Positions 1 to 5,417 are shown, counted from the first letter of the stretch. The stretch is DNA of 5,926 nt from a bacterium (GCA_029977305.1 JAPOLF010000125.1:1-5926); one strand, 5' to 3'. Program-made: numbers and translations. Notes: a model not told the origin generated them from the sequence alone.

Positions 1-341
1 TTGACCCCAGCACCGGCGATGACAAAGGACGCAGTGGTCGAGATGTTGAACGTTCCGGCGGAATCACCACCTGTGCCGCAGGTGTCGACCAAGGTGCCAT
101 CCGCTGCATCAAGGGGGAGTTTGGTCGCGTGGGCGCGCATGGCACGGGCGAATCCCGCGATCTCCTCGACGGTCTCCCCGCGCATACGGAGAGCGGTCAC
201 GAAGGCACCGATCTGCGCTCCGGTGACAACGCCATCCATGATGGCATTCATCGCCTCGGCCGCGTCTGCCTCGGAAAGCAGTTCACCCGCGACGATGCGC
301 TGGATCGCGGTTCGGATGTCATAGGTCGCTGGGTCGCTCAT
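1..341 (-). CDS. trpD: Anthranilate phosphoribosyltransferase, N-terminal part (cut by window edge)
   Basis: TrpD transfers the phosphoribosyl group of PRPP to anthranilate, the second committed step of tryptophan synthesis, in the cytoplasm. Only the first 113 codons are visible; the rest (about 220 residues) lies beyond position 1. I translated this frame directly: it starts MSDPATYDIRTAIQRIVAGE and stays open to the edge. The alpha-helical N-terminal domain covers about residues 1-75. The PRPP-binding loop CGTGGD is at residues 88-93, followed by NIST at 99-102, both diagnostic of the family and intact. The ATG at 341-339 is 6 nt past the trpG stop and preceded by GGATAGGA, a usable ribosome binding site, which suggests coupled translation with trpG. 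It belongs to the trpEGD operon and should share the T-box control upstream of trpE. Thymidine phosphorylases are distant relatives, but the motif and context make TrpD the clear choice. Confidence 0.95.
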   Translation of the reverse strand, partial: MSDPATYDIRTAIQRIVAGELLSEADAAEAMNAIMDGVVTGAQIGAFVTALRMRGETVEEIAGFARAMRAHATKLPLDAADGTLVDTCGTGGDSAGTFNISTTASFVIAGAGV

Positions 342-347
342 GATGTC

Positions 348-974
348 CTATCCGTACGAAGCGGCTAGACGAGGAGATGCCGCAGTGCCTCCAGCCATTG
401 AGAGGAAGTTGGCGAGCAGGTGCCGGCCATCTTTGGTGAGGATGGATTCCGGGTGGAACTGGACGCCCTCGATCGGGTAGCGCTTGTGTCGGAGCCCCAT
501 GATGAGCCCGTCGGCCTCAGCGGTGATCTCGAGATCCTCCGGCAAGGTGGAACGTTCGACGATCAACGAGTGGTAACGCGTTGCGATGAACGGATTCGGC
601 AAGCCGTGGAAGACCCCGATGTTGGTGTGGCTGATGAGCGAGGTCTTGCCGTGCATCAACTGCGGAGCGCGAACCACGTCACCACCGAAGGCCGCGCCGA
701 TCGACTGGTGCCCGAGACAGACGCCGAGCATCGGGAGTTCTCCCGCCATTTCCTGGATGACGGGGACGGTGATGCCGGCCTCGCGCGGGGTGCACGGCCC
801 CGGGGAGAGGACGATGCCGGTGTACCCGGTTTCGTTGCGCTTGATCTCCGCAATGGGGAGGGTGTCATTGCGAACGACGTCGACTTGAGCCCCGAGTTCG
901 CGGAGCAGTTGGTAGAGGTTGAACGTGAACGAGTCGTAATTGTCGATGAGGAGGATTTTCGGGGTGCTAGACAT
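348..974 (-). CDS. trpG: Anthranilate synthase glutamine amidotransferase subunit (component II)
   Basis: TrpG hydrolyses glutamine and passes ammonia to TrpE for anthranilate synthesis. The protein is 208 residues, slightly longer than the usual 190-200, and is a single class I glutamine amidotransferase domain. Visible landmarks: ILLIDNYDSFTFNL at about 7-20, the oxyanion-strand motif SPGPCTP at 57-63, the nucleophile elbow GVCLGHQ at 84-90 with catalytic Cys86, and QFHPES at 172-177 with His174 and Glu176. The triad is complete. The open frame extends upstream inside trpE, but homology begins at MSSTPKILLIDNYDSF, so I chose the ATG at 974-972. This start overlaps the end of trpE by 8 nt (ATGTCTAG), a typical coupling arrangement for two subunits needed in equal amounts. 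The C-terminal tail of about 17 residues after NFL is not conserved. A PabA role shared with folate synthesis is possible, since one amidotransferase serves both pathways in some bacteria; no pabB is visible here. Confidence 0.97.
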   Translation of the reverse strand: MSSTPKILLIDNYDSFTFNLYQLLRELGAQVDVVRNDTLPIAEIKRNETGYTGIVLSPGPCTPREAGITVPVIQEMAGELPMLGVCLGHQSIGAAFGGDVVRAPQLMHGKTSLISHTNIGVFHGLPNPFIATRYHSLIVERSTLPEDLEITAEADGLIMGLRHKRYPIEGVQFHPESILTKDGRHLLANFLSMAGGTAASPRLAASYG

Positions 975-2535
975 CGGCGGCCTCCATCTCCTCGGCGAGT
1001 TCGAGCGCGCGCATGGATGCGCGCATCTTGTGTTGGCATTCGGCATGCTCCCCTTCCGGGGTGCTGTCGGCAACGATGCCCGCACCAGCCTGCACCGAAG
1101 CAACGCCCTTGGTGAAGACCATCGTGCGAAGAGCGATGCAGGTGTCCATGCCTCCGGAGAAATCGAGATAGCCGACCGCGCCGGAGTACGGACCGCGCTG
1201 GTCGACTTCCAGTTCCCCGATGATCTCCATGGCGCGGACCTTCGGTGCGCCGGAAACCGTGCCGGCAGGGAAGCAGGCGCGCAGCGCATCGAGGCCGGTG
1301 AGGTCTTCCTCGATATCGCCCTCGACGTTGCTCACGATGTGCATCACGTGGGAGTAGCGCTCGACCTGCATCAGGCGCGGCACGCGCACCGTCCCGGGCT
1401 TTGCGACGCGCCCGACGTCGTTCCGGCCGAGGTCGACGAGCATGATGTGTTCCGCCCGCTCCTTCTCGTCGGCAAGGAGATCGTTCTCGTAGGCGAGATC
1501 GGCCTCCGGAGTCGAGCCTCGCGGGCGGGTGCCGGCGATCGGGTGATTGGTGACCACCCCGTCCTCCAGCCGCACGAGCAGTTCCGGCGAGGCGCCGATG
1601 ATCTGATGATCGAGGAAGTCGAGATAGAACATGTACGGCGATGGATTCACTGTGCGCAGGGCACGATAAATGGTGAACGGGTGCGCTGGAGTCTCGACAT
1701 CGGTGCGCTGCGAGAGAACGACCTGGAAGATGTCCCCCGCGGTGATGTACTCCTTGGCCTGTTGCACCATCGCATGGAAACGCTCGGGAGTGGTGTTGGT
1801 GGTGGCTCGCTCGGTGATCGGGGTTTCGGCCCGCGGTCCACCGTGAGGCACGCCGGGGAGCGGCGCGCGGAGACGGGCGATGGACGCATCGATGCGACGG
1901 GCAGCATCCGCGTAGGACGCGTCGATGCCACGCGGATCGTCGAGGCGCACGTGGGCGACGACCTTCACCGTGCGCGCGATGTGATCGAAGACCAGTAACC
2001 CGTCGACGAGCATGAATGTGCCCATCGGGAGACCGAGGCCGGGCCCGTCTGCTGCGGGCACGCGCGGCTCGAAGGCGCGGATGGCCTCATAGCTGAGGTA
2101 ACCGACCGCCCCGCCGCTGAAGCGCGGCAGGGTGCTTCCGGGGACCTCCATCGAGCGGTAGTCAGCAGTCAGCGCTGCGATGGCACCGAGCGGATCATCG
2201 GTCTCGACCGTGGTGGAGACGCCGCCCTTGGTGATGGTCGCGCTTCCCGGTTGCAGGGTGAGGATCGCGAGCGGATCCGTCCCGAGGAAGGAGTAGCGAG
2301 CCAGCCGTTCGCCGCCCTCAATGGACTCGAGGAGGAAGCCTTGGTTGCCGCGGACGAGTTTCACGTACGCCGAGACCGGGGTCTCGAGATCGGCCATCAT
2401 CTCGCGGGTGATCGGGATGGTGGTCGCTTCACCGCGATGGACGCTGAGTGCCCGCACCTCCTCGAGGGTTGGTGACAGAGCGCCTCGTTTGGCTGGGGCG
2501 ATGGTGGGTGGGTTGCTGGGTGTCGACGTGGCCAT
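967..2535 (-). CDS. trpE: Anthranilate synthase component I
   Basis: TrpE converts chorismate and ammonia (from TrpG) to anthranilate and pyruvate, the first committed step of tryptophan synthesis. The 522-residue protein has the usual length. The N-terminal domain carries the feedback-site LLES motif at 68-71, and NPSPYMFYLDF at 297-307 is the second part of the tryptophan pocket, so allosteric inhibition is expected. The chorismate-binding domain includes IAGTRPRG at 333-340, DEKERAEHIMLVDLGRND at 356-373, FPAGTVSGAPK at 422-432 and GAGIVADSTPEGE at 484-496. IAGT rather than IKGT at 333-336 favours anthranilate synthase over PabB. The ATG at 2535-2533 is chosen because it is the first start after the T-box terminator; the frame is open further upstream but would run through the riboswitch. 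The ribosome binding site is poor (GGCAGAAGCGGACGACCG before ATG). The first 30 or so residues are Pro/Ala-rich and probably disordered, so a start further in cannot be fully excluded. Confidence 0.97.
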   Translation of the reverse strand: MATSTPSNPPTIAPAKRGALSPTLEEVRALSVHRGEATTIPITREMMADLETPVSAYVKLVRGNQGFLLESIEGGERLARYSFLGTDPLAILTLQPGSATITKGGVSTTVETDDPLGAIAALTADYRSMEVPGSTLPRFSGGAVGYLSYEAIRAFEPRVPAADGPGLGLPMGTFMLVDGLLVFDHIARTVKVVAHVRLDDPRGIDASYADAARRIDASIARLRAPLPGVPHGGPRAETPITERATTNTTPERFHAMVQQAKEYITAGDIFQVVLSQRTDVETPAHPFTIYRALRTVNPSPYMFYLDFLDHQIIGASPELLVRLEDGVVTNHPIAGTRPRGSTPEADLAYENDLLADEKERAEHIMLVDLGRNDVGRVAKPGTVRVPRLMQVERYSHVMHIVSNVEGDIEEDLTGLDALRACFPAGTVSGAPKVRAMEIIGELEVDQRGPYSGAVGYLDFSGGMDTCIALRTMVFTKGVASVQAGAGIVADSTPEGEHAECQHKMRASMRALELAEEMEAADV

Positions 2536-2564
2536 CGGTCGTCCGCTTCTGCCGCACGGGCAAT

Positions 2565-2596
2565 AAAAAAACCTCCGTCCCGGCAAGGGACGGAGG
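2565..2596 (-). terminator. Intrinsic terminator of the trp T-box
   Basis: A perfect 10-bp stem, CCTCCGTCCC (2596-2587) with GGGACGGAGG (2581-2572), closes a 5-nt loop and is followed by seven T (2571-2565). It is the strongest intrinsic terminator in the window. Its 5' arm ends in the bases that can pair with the T-box sequence, so it is the conditional terminator of the riboswitch. It ends 29 nt before the trpE start and would also stop readthrough from the ribosomal operon. Confidence 0.95.
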
Positions 2597-2861
2597 CGCC
2601 AATGGCGCACCCGCGGTACCACCCTCGTTGAGGACGCCTCGCGACATCCCCCACTCGTCTCGCCGCAGTTCACACTGGGCGACGCTCCCGCTATCGGGGG
2701 AGCCAACCGGGACCGCCTACTTGGCACCCTGAGGATGCCGTTCTGGGTCCGACTCACGGAGCCATTCCACGTCCACGCCGCGCCAGGCTTGCACCATCCC
2801 TGACTCGCTTCGCCGCGTGTGGTGACGCGTACTCGTTCCGATCACCGTCTGCTATTCGGTT
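2565..2861 (-). promoter_or_regulatory. T-box riboswitch, tRNA-Trp specific, in the trpE leader
   Basis: The RNA runs from about 2861 down to 2565 and fills most of the 431-nt gap between rplL and trpE. Parts seen in order: GAACGAGTA near 2840-2830, matching the GA motif at the base of Stem I; an apical loop with GGTGCAAGCC between 2796 and 2785; the specifier loop GTGGAATGG at 2770-2762, whose TGG at 2764-2762 is the tryptophan codon; a Stem III-like segment CCCCCGATAGCGGGAG at 2700-2685; and the 19-nt T-box AACGAGGGTGGTACCGCGG at 2629-2611, with UGGU at 2621-2618 to pair the tRNA 3' end. AGGG at 2625-2622 can pair with CCCT at 2589-2586, which would break the terminator as an antiterminator does. 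In this family uncharged tRNA binds codon and bulge and allows readthrough. The specifier and the downstream trpE agree independently. The start is inferred from the promoter. Confidence 0.95.
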
Positions 2862-2867
2862 GGCTTG

Positions 2868-2897
2868 AGGGTACAGGCGGGGCTGGCGGTGCGTCAA
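2868..2897 (-). promoter_or_regulatory. Likely sigma-70-type promoter for the trpEGD leader
   Basis: TTGACG at 2897-2892 matches the -35 consensus in five of six bases. After 18 nt comes TACCCT at 2873-2868, which keeps the key T, A and final T of the -10 box. Transcription would begin near 2861, just before Stem I of the T-box. The promoter sits right after the rplL terminator, where the trp operon needs its own start. This is a sequence match only, and the -10 element is weak. Confidence 0.6.
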
Positions 2898-2908
2898 CCT
2901 GTGCCCGG

Positions 2909-2944
2909 AAAGCACCGGGGCCCGCCGCGAACGGCGAGCCCCGG
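2909..2944 (-). terminator. Terminator hairpin after rplL
   Basis: Starting 22 nt past the rplL stop is a 13-bp stem formed by 2944-2932 and 2927-2915, with one G-T wobble and a TTCG loop at 2931-2928. The following tract is poor (TGCTTTCC, three T at 2911-2909), so termination may be incomplete or partly Rho-dependent. Its position at the end of the nusG-rplL block, just before a new promoter, supports the call. Confidence 0.75.
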
Positions 2945-2966
2945 AACACGCAATTGGCTGACGAGG

Positions 2967-3356
2967 TTACTTGACCTCGGCCTTGGCGCCGCTCTCCTCG
3001 AGCTTGGCCTTGGCAGCCTCGGCCTCTTCCTTCGGCACAGCGGTCTTCACCGGCTTCGGCGCGCCGTCGACCAGATCCTTGGCCTCCTTGAGGCCGAGGT
3101 TGGTGAGCTCGCGGACGACCTTGATGACCTGGATCTTGTTGGCACCCACATCGGTGAGGACCACGTCGAATTCGGTCTTCTCCTCGTCGCCGCCGCCAGC
3201 AGCCGCGCCACCGCCGCCACCACCGGCCATCATCATGCCGACGGCCATCGGGGCCGCCGCGCTGACGCCCCAGCGCTCCTCAAGCTCCTTGACCAGGGCA
3301 TTGAGGTCGAGAACCGTCATCTCCTCGAGAGCGGCAATCAGTTTCTCGCGATCCAT
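2967..3356 (-). CDS. rplL: 50S ribosomal protein L7/L12
   Basis: L12 dimers hang from L10 in several copies per ribosome and recruit and stimulate the translational GTPases (EF-Tu, EF-G, IF2, RF3). The protein is 129 residues, within the usual 120-130 range. The dimerisation domain spans about residues 1-32 (ALVKELEERWGV is typical). The hinge is about 33-60. The C-terminal factor-binding domain is 61-129, with KTEFDVVL, NKIQVIKVVRELTNLGLKEAKDLVDGAP and a conserved Lys-rich face. The hinge is unusually Gly- and Met-rich (GMMMA at 40-44, then nine Gly within 45-56) where many homologues carry an Ala/Pro/Val-rich hinge. GGAGG at 3367-3363 lies 6 nt before the ATG, a strong site that fits the need for excess L12 over L10. 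It is the last gene of the ribosomal block; rpoB, often next, is absent. Confidence 0.98.
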   Translation of the reverse strand: MDREKLIAALEEMTVLDLNALVKELEERWGVSAAAPMAVGMMMAGGGGGGAAAGGGDEEKTEFDVVLTDVGANKIQVIKVVRELTNLGLKEAKDLVDGAPKPVKTAVPKEEAEAAKAKLEESGAKAEVK

Positions 3357-3376
3357 CGTGAACCTCCAGATACCGT

Positions 3377-3400
3377 CACGTGCGACTCACAGGGCACGTG
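3377..3400 (-). other. Hairpin in the rplJ-rplL gap, next to the rplL ribosome binding site
   Basis: CACGTGC (3400-3394 on the RNA strand, read 5'-3') pairs with GCACGTG (3383-3377) in a 7-bp stem with a 10-nt loop. It ends 9 nt before the rplL GGAGG. There is no T-run, so it is not an obvious terminator. It may influence rplL translation or transcript stability; function is inferred only from position. Confidence 0.4.
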
Positions 3401-3421
3401 CCACAATCACGCCGCGCATCC

Positions 3422-3444
3422 CGCGGCGACTCTCGTTCGCCGCG
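3422..3444 (-). other. Hairpin immediately after the rplJ stop codon
   Basis: An 8-bp perfect GC-rich stem (CGCGGCGA at 3444-3437 with TCGCCGCG at 3429-3422) and a 7-nt loop begins 2 nt after the rplJ TAG. No T-run follows, so simple termination is unlikely. It could be a processing or stability element separating rplJ from rplL, whose products are needed at different levels. Confidence 0.4.
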
Positions 3445-3446
3445 TG

Positions 3447-3965
3447 CTACCCGCCAAGTTGGCCGGCGCGCGCGTTGAGCAGGTACGCCATGGACCGAGC
3501 CGGTCCACCGAGCACCCCAACCGTGCGAGACATCGGGGAGACGAGCATCCCCAGCAACTTCGCACGCAGTTCTTCCGCGGATGGCAGCGTGGCGATCGCC
3601 GTGATGTCCTCGGCGCTGACCGGCTTGTTGTCCAGCACGCCGCCGCGGACCGCGAGCACGCGCGAGGACTTGACGAAATCGGCAACCGCCTTCGAGGCGG
3701 CCACGATGTCGTCGTGGACCAAGACCAGGGCAGTCGGCCCGGCGAGCAGGTCATCGAGACCTTCCACCCCGGACTTCCCGGCCGCGATCTTTGCCAAGGT
3801 GTTCTTGGCAACGCGGAACTCGGCACCGGCCGGTCGCAGAGCGCTGCGGAAACCCTCAAGCTCCCCAACGCCCAGTCCACGGTAATCGGTGACGATCAGG
3901 AGTTTGTACTGGGCCATGGACGCGGCCAGTTCATCGATCGTTGCTGCTTTCTTCGGAGTTGGCAT
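3447..3965 (-). CDS. rplJ: 50S ribosomal protein L10
   Basis: L10 binds 23S rRNA beside L11 and holds the L12 dimers, forming the base of the ribosomal stalk. The protein is 172 residues, within the family range. The rRNA-binding domain holds VTDYRGL at 25-31, RVAKNTL at 51-57 and LAGPTALVL at 74-82. The C-terminal helix that binds L12 covers about 130-172. Two in-frame ATGs exist, at 3971 and 3965. AGGAGG at 3980-3975 is 9 nt from the second but only 3 nt from the first, and MPTPKK is a family-like start, so I chose 3965; the longer form would add only Met-Gln. The gene follows a 214-nt leader with an L10-binding RNA, so autogenous control together with rplL is expected. The C-terminal helix seems to hold three short repeats ending in Pro or Ala, hinting at three L12 dimers. 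Confidence 0.97.
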   Translation of the reverse strand: MPTPKKAATIDELAASMAQYKLLIVTDYRGLGVGELEGFRSALRPAGAEFRVAKNTLAKIAAGKSGVEGLDDLLAGPTALVLVHDDIVAASKAVADFVKSSRVLAVRGGVLDNKPVSAEDITAIATLPSAEELRAKLLGMLVSPMSRTVGVLGGPARSMAYLLNARAGQLGG

Positions 3966-4007
3966 CTGCATTCACCTCCTTTCCTCGACGGTTTCGGCAA
4001 CGAAACA

Positions 4008-4031
4008 CCCCCGGGTCGTTGGACCCGGGGG
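4008..4031 (-). terminator. Attenuator-like hairpin in the L10 leader
   Basis: CCCCCGGGTC (4031-4022) pairs perfectly with GACCCGGGGG (4017-4008) around a 4-nt loop. The tract after it is TGTTTCGTTG, T-rich but interrupted. It sits between the L10-binding RNA and the rplJ start, where L10 leaders of other bacteria carry a transcription attenuator. Incomplete termination would fit a feedback valve rather than an operon end. Confidence 0.65.
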
Positions 4032-4032
4032 C

Positions 4033-4140
4033 TCGCGCCGAAGAAGCCGCGAGGCTTCAGGCGATTGCTTCCTCGGGCCTCGGTCGGACATTAAGCGGGA
4101 AACCCGCACCGACGGTCTACAGCCGGGAACGATCGTTCAA
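4033..4140 (-). promoter_or_regulatory. L10 leader RNA (ribosomal protein autoregulatory element)
   Basis: In the 214-nt gap before rplJ the RNA contains CTGTAGACCGTCGGTG (4122-4107), a small hairpin GCGGG-TTT-CCCGC, then TTAATG and CCGACCGAGG (4087-4078). GTCGG at the end of the first block pairs with CCGAC of the last. This order and wording match the known L10 leader class, where L10 in complex with L12 binds a kink-turn-like region and represses its own operon. A further 6-bp hairpin GAAGCC/GGCTTC lies at 4058-4043. GGCCCGAGG at 4079-4071 could pair with CCCCGGGTCC at 4030-4021 inside the attenuator stem, suggesting an antiterminator. Outer boundaries are approximate. Confidence 0.85.
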
Positions 4141-4179
4141 TTGTTGGTGACCACGCGAATCACTGGCGCTGCTGCAGGA

Positions 4180-4905
4180 CTAGGACGCGGACTGAGCAGC
4201 CTTCGCCAAGGTTTCGGTGACGTCGAGCTGGATGCCCGGCGACATCGTGGTCGAGATCGACAGTGTACGGCAGTAGACACCCTTCTGGCCAGACGGCTTC
4301 GCGCGGTTGAGGGCGTCGACGAACGCGTACAGGTTCTCGCTGATCTGCGCCTCGTTGAAGGACTTCTTGCCGATCGCGAGGTGGACGATACCGGTGCGGT
4401 CGTTGCGGAATTCGACGCGGCCCGCCTTGAGCTCCTTGAGCACGGCGGGGAGGTCGCTCACTTCACGAACGACGGTTCCGGAGCGGGGGTTCGGCATGAG
4501 GCCCTTGCGGCCGAGGATGCGGCCGAGGCCACCGACCTTGCCCATCTGGTCAGCCATCGCGACGGCGGCATCGAATTCGAGCCACCCGCTCTGGATCTGC
4601 TGGACGAGGTCATCGCTGCCGGCGTAATCGGCGCCGTTGTCGCGGGCGATCTTCTCGGCCTCACCAGCGGCGAAGACGAGCACGCGCAGGGTCTTGCCGG
4701 TGCCGTGGGGAAGGACGACGGTGGAGCGGACGGTCTGATCTGCCTGCCGCGGGTCGATCCCGAGGCGGGCGTGGACCTCGACCGACTCGTCGAAGTTTGC
4801 GAACGCCACTTCCTTCAGGAGCTTGACCGCGTCCTCCGGGAGGTAGGCCTTCTCGAATTCGACTTTCTTGAGGGCGTCTTCGTACTTCTTGCCGTGCTTT
4901 GCCAT
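4180..4905 (-). CDS. rplA: 50S ribosomal protein L1
   Basis: L1 binds 23S rRNA helices 76-78 and forms the mobile stalk that helps deacylated tRNA leave the E site; in many bacteria it also represses translation of rplK-rplA mRNA. The protein is 241 residues, slightly longer than the usual 225-235. The two-domain layout is normal: domain I about 1-67 plus 159-229, and domain II about 68-158. The family signature is at 128-144, with GRILGRKGLMPNP and SGTV. The RNA-contact strand TMSPGIQLDV at 220-229 is intact. The tail (ETLAKAAQSAS) is lineage-specific. The ATG at 4905-4903 is preceded by GGAGG at 4915-4911 with 5-nt spacing, and MAKHGKKY is the normal start. It lies 86 nt after rplK, and a hairpin ends right at its ribosome binding site. 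Confidence 0.98.
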   Translation of the reverse strand: MAKHGKKYEDALKKVEFEKAYLPEDAVKLLKEVAFANFDESVEVHARLGIDPRQADQTVRSTVVLPHGTGKTLRVLVFAAGEAEKIARDNGADYAGSDDLVQQIQSGWLEFDAAVAMADQMGKVGGLGRILGRKGLMPNPRSGTVVREVSDLPAVLKELKAGRVEFRNDRTGIVHLAIGKKSFNEAQISENLYAFVDALNRAKPSGQKGVYCRTLSISTTMSPGIQLDVTETLAKAAQSAS

Positions 4906-4915
4906 GATGTCCTCC

Positions 4916-4947
4916 GGTGGTGCTAGCGGGGGTTCGCCCCTTCCACC
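4916..4947 (-). promoter_or_regulatory. Hairpin with asymmetric loop abutting the rplA ribosome binding site (possible L1 site)
   Basis: On the RNA, GGTGG (4947-4943) pairs with CCACC (4920-4916) and GGGG (4940-4937) with CCCC (4932-4929), with a CGAA loop. The two helices are separated by an uneven internal loop, AA against CGCTAGCA. L1 is known to recognise two helices joined by an asymmetric loop in its mRNA, so a regulatory site is plausible, but I did not match it to a defined consensus. A second 7-bp hairpin lies just upstream at 4971-4954. Confidence 0.4.
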
Positions 4948-4991
4948 TGTTCACCCCAGAACGCTCCGGGGCCGTTGAATCGTGGGGCCGG

Positions 4992-5417
4992 TTAGGCCAC
5001 CACCTCGATTCCCATGCTGCGTGCGGTGCCTTCGATTTGCTTGACGGCACCAGCGAGATCAACCGCGTTGAGGTCTTTCATCTTGAGTTCGGCGATCTCG
5101 CGGACTTGCGCGGTGGTCACGCTGCCGACGCGCTGCGTGCGGGGGTTGCCCGCACCCTTGTCCACACCGGCGACGCGGCGAAGTAGGTCGGCCGCGGGCG
5201 GGGTCTTGGTGACGAAGGTGTAGGAGCGGTCTTCGTAGACGGTGATCAACACCGGGATGATCTGGCCGACCTGGTTGGCGGTGCGCTCGTTGTATTCCTT
5301 GACGAAGTTCATGATCGCCACACCGTGCTGGCCGAGGGCCGGGCAGATCGGCGGGGCTGGGGTCGCCTTGCCGGCGGGAATCTGAAGCTTCACGTAACCC
5401 CGAACACGCTTTGCCAT
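4992..5417 (-). CDS. rplK: 50S ribosomal protein L11
   Basis: L11 binds the GTPase-associated region of 23S rRNA with L10 at the stalk base, contacts elongation factors and forms part of the thiostrepton site. The protein is 141 residues, the standard length. The N-terminal domain (1-70) has the Pro-rich linker region and ALGQHGVAIMNFVKEYN at 27-43. The C-terminal rRNA-binding domain follows, with TFVTKTPPAADLLRR at about 67-81 and the closing signature IEGTARSMGI. Residue 25, in the motif usually written PPVGPALGQ, is Cys (codon TGC) instead of Gly, and the usual GVNIM is GVAIM. The ATG at 5417-5415 follows the purine-rich AGGGAGAGGGAAGAACC, and MAKRVRGYVKLQ is a normal start. It lies 68 nt after nusG; I see no convincing promoter in that gap, so cotranscription is likely. 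Confidence 0.98.
   Translation of the reverse strand: MAKRVRGYVKLQIPAGKATPAPPICPALGQHGVAIMNFVKEYNERTANQVGQIIPVLITVYEDRSYTFVTKTPPAADLLRRVAGVDKGAGNPRTQRVGSVTTAQVREIAELKMKDLNAVDLAGAVKQIEGTARSMGIEVVA

Noticed and set aside
975..1289. Upstream extension of trpG to an ATG at 1289
   Set aside because: It lies wholly within conserved trpE coding sequence, and TrpG homology starts at the ATG at 974.
940..1998. Long plus-strand open frame of 352 codons opposite trpE
   Set aside because: It is antisense to a well-conserved gene; long antisense frames are expected at this GC content, and the product has no recognisable motif.
2440..2470. AGGAGG-like block inside trpE as evidence for a later start
   Set aside because: CTCGAGGAGGTG encodes Leu-Glu-Glu-Val, and no ATG, GTG or TTG follows at a suitable distance.
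2536..2757. Upstream extension of trpE to an ATG at 2757 (74 more residues)
   Set aside because: It would translate through the T-box, its terminator and the T-run; the added residues have no family resemblance.
2865..4094. Plus-strand open frame of 409 codons across rplL, rplJ and the L10 leader
   Set aside because: It runs antisense through two ribosomal genes, a terminator and a structured leader; no family features.
3889..4926. Plus-strand open frame of 345 codons opposite rplA and the L10 leader
   Set aside because: A shadow of rplA with acidic/Leu-rich composition typical of reverse-strand frames; no ribosome binding site or motif support.
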